A DNA stretch of 64,000 nucleotides from Nyssa sinensis (lineage: Eukaryota > Streptophyta > Magnoliopsida > Cornales > Nyssaceae), in NCBI GenBank assembly GCA_008638375.1, contig CM018036.1:14370328-14434327 (forward strand), written 5' to 3'. How positions within the stretch are numbered: the first letter of the stretch is position 1; each line of letters starts with the position of its first letter. Position numbers and translations under genes: made by a program. The notes under the pieces are model-generated. The model ran no database searches, had not been told where the DNA came from, and was given only the letters and a program-made list of their open reading frames with translations. This document shows positions 59,143-64,000 of the stretch, in pieces.

Positions 59143-61284
59143 GGAGTTAAATTGGACGAAGAAGAGCATATTTCTTGATTTTCCATACTAGGAGACCCTT
59201 AAGTTGAGGCACAAGTTGGATGTTATGCACATCGAGAAGAATAATTGTGATAATATGCTGGGAACTTTAATAAACATTGAAAGGAAGATAAAGGATACTG
59301 TTAAAGCCCGGTTGGACCTACAGGAGCTAGGAATACTGAAAGAGTTGCACCTAATATGTAACGGTGATAAATATATCGTGCCTCTTGCACAATATACGTT
59401 ATCGTCCGTAGAGCGAATGAGGATTTGTGAGTGGTTTAATCGGTGAAGTTTCCAGATGGATACTCATCGAATATATCTCGATGTGTAAATGTTATAGATG
59501 GAAAAATATCTAGATAGAAAAGCCATAACTACCATGTCCTTTTACAACGACTTCTTCCGGTTGCACTATGTGGATATCTCACCGATGACATATCAACTAC
59601 ATTGAATGAGCTGGGTTGCTTCTTTAAAGAATTATGTGCGAAGACGTTGAATTTGGAAGTATTGGAAAAGCTCAAAAAGGATGTTGTCGTGATCCTCTGC
59701 AAGTTGGAAAAGATTTTTTCTCTAGCTTTCTTTGATGTAATGGTCCACCTAGCTGTGCATTTGCCTCATGAGGCAAAAATTAGCAGACCTGTCCAATTCC
59801 GTTGGATGTATCCAATAGAAAGGTACATTTAATTTTATGAATTGTGTTATTTATCCATCCTAACTATTTTAATGTATAACTGATTAATTATTAAAACAGA
59901 TATTTGCACACATTGAAGCAATATGTACATAATAAAGCACGACTAGAAGGGTCAATTGCTGAGGCTTACGTTGATGCTGAATGTCTCACCTTCTTCTCTA
60001 TGCATCTTGAAGATATTGAGACAAGGTTTAATCGTCAAGAGCAAAATTCTGATAGTGGTCGACAGTAGCAACGAACTGGCCTTGCGGTGTTTAATCAAAA
60101 TATGCAGCCAATAGGTGCCCGTATATATAAACGGTGTCATCCTCAAGAGTTAGAAAAAGCCCACTACACCGTGCTCAACAACTGCGATGAGACATTGCCA
60201 TATTTTAAGTAAGTTTATCAAAATCATGCCAATACTACGTTAGTACACAAATGTAAGTTACATATAACATATCTCATCTTATGCAGTGAGCATACGATCA
60301 AGCTTCAGAGAGAACATGTATCAAGTTCTGATCTAGAGCAAAGACAACAAAATTTATTTCCAAAGTGGTTTAGAGAATGTGTAAGACAAGGTTTTAATTA
60401 ATTGTAATTGTACTTCTTTATGCATTTGTATTCAATTAATTTTATACTTGTATTGAATTAATAGATGAAGCTATTATGCCACCAACAATCTCTTGTGGCG
60501 TACGATGAATTATATTCCTTGGCATGTGGTCCTGATCAAAGGATATCCCGCTACACCGGTTTAATTGTTGATGGTGTTCGATTTCACACAAGGGAACGTG
60601 AAGTCAGTCGGCTAACACAAAATAGGTCCTTATTCAAGGAGATGGTGACGCAAGACAAACTGTAGAGTACTTTGGTGTTTTACAAGACATTATACAGTTA
60701 CATTATTGCTACGATCATTTTATATATATTTTTAAATGTGATTAGTGGGATGTAAGTAATAAGAAGACTAAAATGCAGATCGATAAGCACTTCATAAGTG
60801 TTAATACGTCACATGTGAAATTTAAAAATGATCTGTACGTTTTGGTATCTCAAGCAAAACAAGTTTTCTATTTAAAGGACACAAAATTAAGAGGTGATTG
60901 GCATGTTGTCCAAAAAATAAAATCTAGAAATGTTTATGATGTCCTAAAAGTTGGTGAGGGCGATGAAGAGTTGAAGAGGATTGAGGAGGCACTACAGGAA
61001 GAGTCTCAAACTACCCACGATGGTGTTTTCCGGCATGATCAAGAAGATGTTAGTTCGTATCGGTTGAATAGAACTGATGTAGAACCAGATCATGTCGTAG
61101 CTTCTGACGTCACCAATACCGAGGGATGCTAGTTCGTATCGACATAATTAGATCCGAGGGATGCAACGTTCATTAATGATGATGATGACAAGGAAAGTGA
61201 TTTTGATGATGAGACATTGTTAGAATATTGTACCGAGAATGAAGAAAATTCAAGTTCAGAAGATGATACAGACTCAGGTAAATA
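59143..61284 (+). pseudogene. TNP2-type CACTA transposase gene, copy B (C-terminal half)
   Basis: Segments read LDVMHIEKNNCDNMLGTLIN (from 59213, in 59204-59446), then DUF4218 at 59602-59832 (FFKELCAKTL, FFDVMVHLAVHLPHEAK, QFRWMYPIERY). After an intron (donor about 59823, acceptor CAG at 59897-59899) comes an exon 59900-60208 (GSIAEAYVDAECLTFFS), then exons near 60287-60380 and 60465-60663 (GPDQRISRYTGLIVDGVRFH). DUF4216 is at 60740-60960 (LVSQAKQVFYLKDTK), and an acidic tail ends in TAA near 61284. Frameshifts near 59448 and 61130 and several stops break it, but fewer than in copy A. Confidence 0.87.
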
Positions 61285-61449
61285 ATTGTAATAGGTGTTA
61301 CATGTGTTAGGATCAAGTGTAATGGATTTTTAATTTTATGATGTAATGGATTGTCAATTTTTTAATGTAATGGATTGTCAATTTTATGATGTAATGGATT
61401 TTAATTTTTATGATGTAATGGAATTTACTTTTAAACTTTCTTTTTAAAT

Positions 61450-62469
61450 ATGGTTGGACTAGGCTCATGCAGACGCACAGCCCCGGAGGACACATCGACC
61501 ACTTTGCCTTCCTCTGTAGGGTCGACCGATCCTACCATTGATGGTATGCATAGTTCCACTTTCTATTAATGATTATATAAATATGGTACTAATTATTTCT
61601 ATTTTATTTTTTCTAAAGCTTCGGCTACCACCTCTAGACGAGGGTGCGGTAGGTCGAAGAATCGGAGTTTGCAGGCACAAATGGAGGCAGCAGGGGGCTT
61701 ACGACTTCGGATTGAGCTACATGAAGGCTTGCTGAAGCCCATTGGTGGGTGGGCACAGCAGTTCACCATAGAGGTCGGCATCATTTGTCGACTACGCACC
61801 CCACTCCATATTAGTAACTGGAGTCTCGTCACTGAGGAGGAGCGACGGGATATTCATGCGCATATTCTAGTATGTCTTTTATTATTGTGTTGAACTAAAT
61901 TTTAACATATCTAATGTCGTACTATTTTGACAATAATATGCTTTACAGGAAAAGTTTGACATCGATCTCCACCTGCCTTACGTACCGAAGGTAGTGGACC
62001 GTTATCTAGGAGTCCGTTTCAGGGACTATCAACACCGGCTCCACATGCATTACGAGGCGGATGTGGCAGCCGGTAGAGAGCCCCATGACAGACCCTACAA
62101 GGGGGTCACAATGGAGGATTAGATGTTACTTTGCGACCGGTTTGCTAGTGACGCATTCCAAGTAAAAATTGTCAAAATTACCTTTGTTGTCTAAAAATCA
62201 TTATCATTTATACTAACCTTCTTTGTTTTGGCCAAGTGTAGGAACTGAGCAGGAAAAATAGCGAGAGCAGAAGCAAGCAAAAGGTGACCCACTATGGTAG
62301 ATCACGTTCTTTTGTACAGTATAGGCATGATATTGTAAGTTAATAAATGTATCAAGTTCTTACTGTATAATCTATTCATGAAATCAATCTTCACAAGCTA
62401 CTATTTATTTTCTCTAGCGAGACCAGGAGACTGATGCACCACCCAGCAGCATTGATTTGTGGCACAGGA
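61450..62469 (+). pseudogene. Second CACTA gene, copy B: five exons in phase, one stop, cut by an LTR
   Basis: Exons inferred from GT/AG sites and shared phase with copy A: 61450-61543 (starts MVGLGSCRR), 61619-61869 (LRLRIELHEGLLKPIGGWAQ, FTIEVGIICRL), 61949-62161 (EKFDIDLHLPYV, VDRYLGVRFRDYQHRLHMHY), 62242-62334 (ELSRKNSESRSKQKVTHYG), and 62418 onward (RDQETDAPPSSIDLWHR). Lengths keep frame at every junction. The only break before the LTR is a TAG at 62120-62122, where copy A has TGG. The LTR starting at 62470 then interrupts exon 5. The protein is basic at the start of exon 2 and in exon 4 and matches plant En/Spm Transposase_24-type partners. A role in binding element ends is inferred. 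Confidence 0.82.
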
Positions 62470-64000
62470 TGTAACACCCCAATTACTTAACTGACATGTT
62501 TTGTATATGGGAAACTGTTTTGGGAATGAAATGTCAGGTTTAGCTAATTTAATGCCTATTTTTAATAGTGATAAAACTCGAATTAGCTAATTATGGAAAA
62601 CTCGAGAAAATAAAAACCGACATTGGACCTTGGTCAATGAAAGATATTCTGAGTAGGAAGTGACAAAAAGAAACCGCACTGAAAAAGGAGTTACGGATTG
62701 AAAGTTAAGGCCAAAACAGTGAAACTGGAATTCCGCGACAACCAAACAGGGCCTTAACCAGAAAAATATCAGAAAATGGTCACTTGGGAGGCCAAGGGGA
62801 ATTGAACCCTTGACCTACCAAGGTAAGTAATTCTATCCCAGAAAGTTACTAACTAGGCTGTTGGTTACCTTGTGTACAGATGCACTAACATATGTATATA
62901 ACCTCAATTCTTGCCTAAGCCACCACCAAAACTGGCCAATGGCCTTGCATGCATTCCCTACATCATTGCCCTACATCTTCTCCATCAAGTCAATCAGCCA
63001 CTAACCCCACTAAGGGCAGAGATACACTCATATATATGTGTATAACCCTATATATATATATATATATATATACATAACTTGCACCAAAGAATTCTCTCTT
63101 TAGAGAATTCTGAAATACCAAACAGTGAGAGTGTGTGAGTTCTGTTGAGTGTACGTAGGGTTGGCTGAGAGGGAGAGTATAGAGAGAGAGAGGAAAGGAA
63201 GCTTGTGCATGCATATGTGTTGTGAGAAATTTGGCCATTAGAGAGGAAAGGTGAAGGCTTGAGGATTGCAGTGCACGACCTGAGGGAGTCGAGGGATACT
63301 GTGAGAGGTCTGGCTCGAGCCATAACCGAGAAAGATAGCACTGTGAAGGTAAAGTTCCAAATTATCTTCAATTCTTGTTTTGTAAATTTTGGAACTGTTT
63401 GATAGAAATAGACTGCATGCATGTTTTATTCTTGATCCTAGGAATTATTCTGAGTGTATTGCATGGCTTAGAGGTGTCGGATAAGTGCAGAAACCATGGA
63501 AACCGAGCTGACCTCCATTAAAGGACCTTGGAATACCAGGTCTGATTCGACCATAGCAGTTTAGGATTTTGAGTAGTGGGACTCAAAGTAGACCCCAAGA
63601 GGATCTCAAATATATACCTACGCGACCCCAGAACTCACTGTAGCCCCACGAATTTGAAAATGAAGCTACGGGTTTGTAACCCAAATCTTCTAAAAATGAG
63701 ACCAAAATGAAAAATGAAGATAGGGTCTTGATCCTTATGGTCTATAGGTCACGTAGCTTCAAACCACACACAAAATGGTTGAGAAATGAGGATGCTAGAT
63801 CGAGTTGCAGGTCACGGTTATCCTCTTGAAAACAGAACCTGTTAGGTTGATTCGAAGCTCGAAACCGATGCCAAAGCGTTGGTGTGACCCTCAGGAGTCG
63901 ATACCACCCAGAAACAGAGACCAAAAAAACCTAAGATCTCACGAAATTGAAAGAGAAATTCTGCAATTTTTAGGGCATCACTGTGTATAATTGATGAAAA
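62470..64000 (+). mobile_element. LTR of TGTAACACCCC (Tekay-like) type, runs off the window
   Basis: It starts TGTAACACCCCAATTACTT inside exon 5 of the CACTA gene. It is related to the solo LTR near 37440 (shared words AAAACTCGAATTAGC, GGAAGTGAC, CCAAAAC). It contains a tRNA-like motif at 62796-62859, a TA tract near 63048-63072 and GA-rich sequence near 63165-63200. ORFs here are chance. Whether it is a solo LTR or a full element cannot be told from this window. Confidence 0.78.
62796..62859 (-). other. Antisense tRNA-like motif inside the terminal LTR
   Basis: On the minus strand AGCCTAGTTAGTAA (A-box-like, 62859-62846) precedes GGGTTCAATTCCCC (62809-62796), which fits the B-box consensus GGTTCRANTCC closely. 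It is the clearest B-box of the four LTR examples. Confidence 0.6.

Larger units (their letters stand above)
59143..62469 (+). mobile_element. CACTA element copy B, 5'-truncated, cut by an LTR at 62470
   Basis: 59143-62469 aligns along its whole length with 19763-23024 of copy A, same strand and about 39 kb away. It starts abruptly inside the TNP2 gene, so TIR, subterminal repeats and transposase N-terminus are missing. It ends where a TGTAACACCCC-type LTR begins, so the last exons, array and 3' TIR, if present, lie beyond the window. Both copies keep matching introns. Confidence 0.88.

Overview
This window is nuclear DNA from a flowering plant, most likely a eudicot. It is AT-rich and dominated by decayed transposable elements. 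Their families are plant-typical: chromodomain Ty3/gypsy (Tekay/Del-like), Athila-like Ty3/gypsy, CACTA (En/Spm) and L1-type LINE. The species cannot be named from the sequence. The only convincing intact host-type gene is a DUF247 (UPF0481) gene at 52666-54249 (+). A broken relative of it lies at about 10323-12590 (+). No rRNA, genuine tRNA gene, CRISPR array or bacterial-type operon was seen.

Layout. 1-10322: two decayed Tekay-like internal regions on the + strand share one 3.7-kb LTR (3981-7717). The first has lost its RT core and the second stops inside RT. 10323-12590: DUF247 pseudogene split by a 1.4-kb insert. 12591-15948: non-coding DNA with small repeats. 15949-48386: what I read as one CACTA element, with TIRs, GTT target duplications, GCGACG-rich subterminal palindromes, a decayed TNP2 transposase gene, and a second multi-exon gene whose last intron carries a 160-bp tandem repeat. 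That intron was invaded by about 20 kb of retrotransposons. These are a Tekay-like LTR plus gag/protease (25595-30890, +) and an Athila-like element (about 30890-45759, -). The Athila element carries two insertions of its own: a 2.0-kb solo LTR (32558-34586) and a 4.7-kb solo LTR (37279-41949). 46655-51327: the 3' end of the CACTA element plus about 0.7 kb of flank is tandemly duplicated.

51328-54780 holds the DUF247 gene and its flanks. 54790-58740 is a decayed L1-type LINE on the - strand. 59143-62469 is a second, 5'-truncated copy of the same CACTA family on the + strand. The exon structure of its second gene is nearly intact, but another long LTR of the TGTAACACCCC type starts inside an exon at 62470 and runs off the window.

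The regions together record nested insertion: CACTA first, then gypsy elements inside it, then solo LTRs inside those. The most unusual signals are the expanded intronic minisatellite of the CACTA element, its tandemly duplicated 3' end, and an antisense tRNA-like (A-box/B-box) motif recurring in all four TGTAACACC-type LTRs. All TE genes seen are broken by stops, frameshifts or insertions. Boundaries given as 'about' come from reading alignments by eye.
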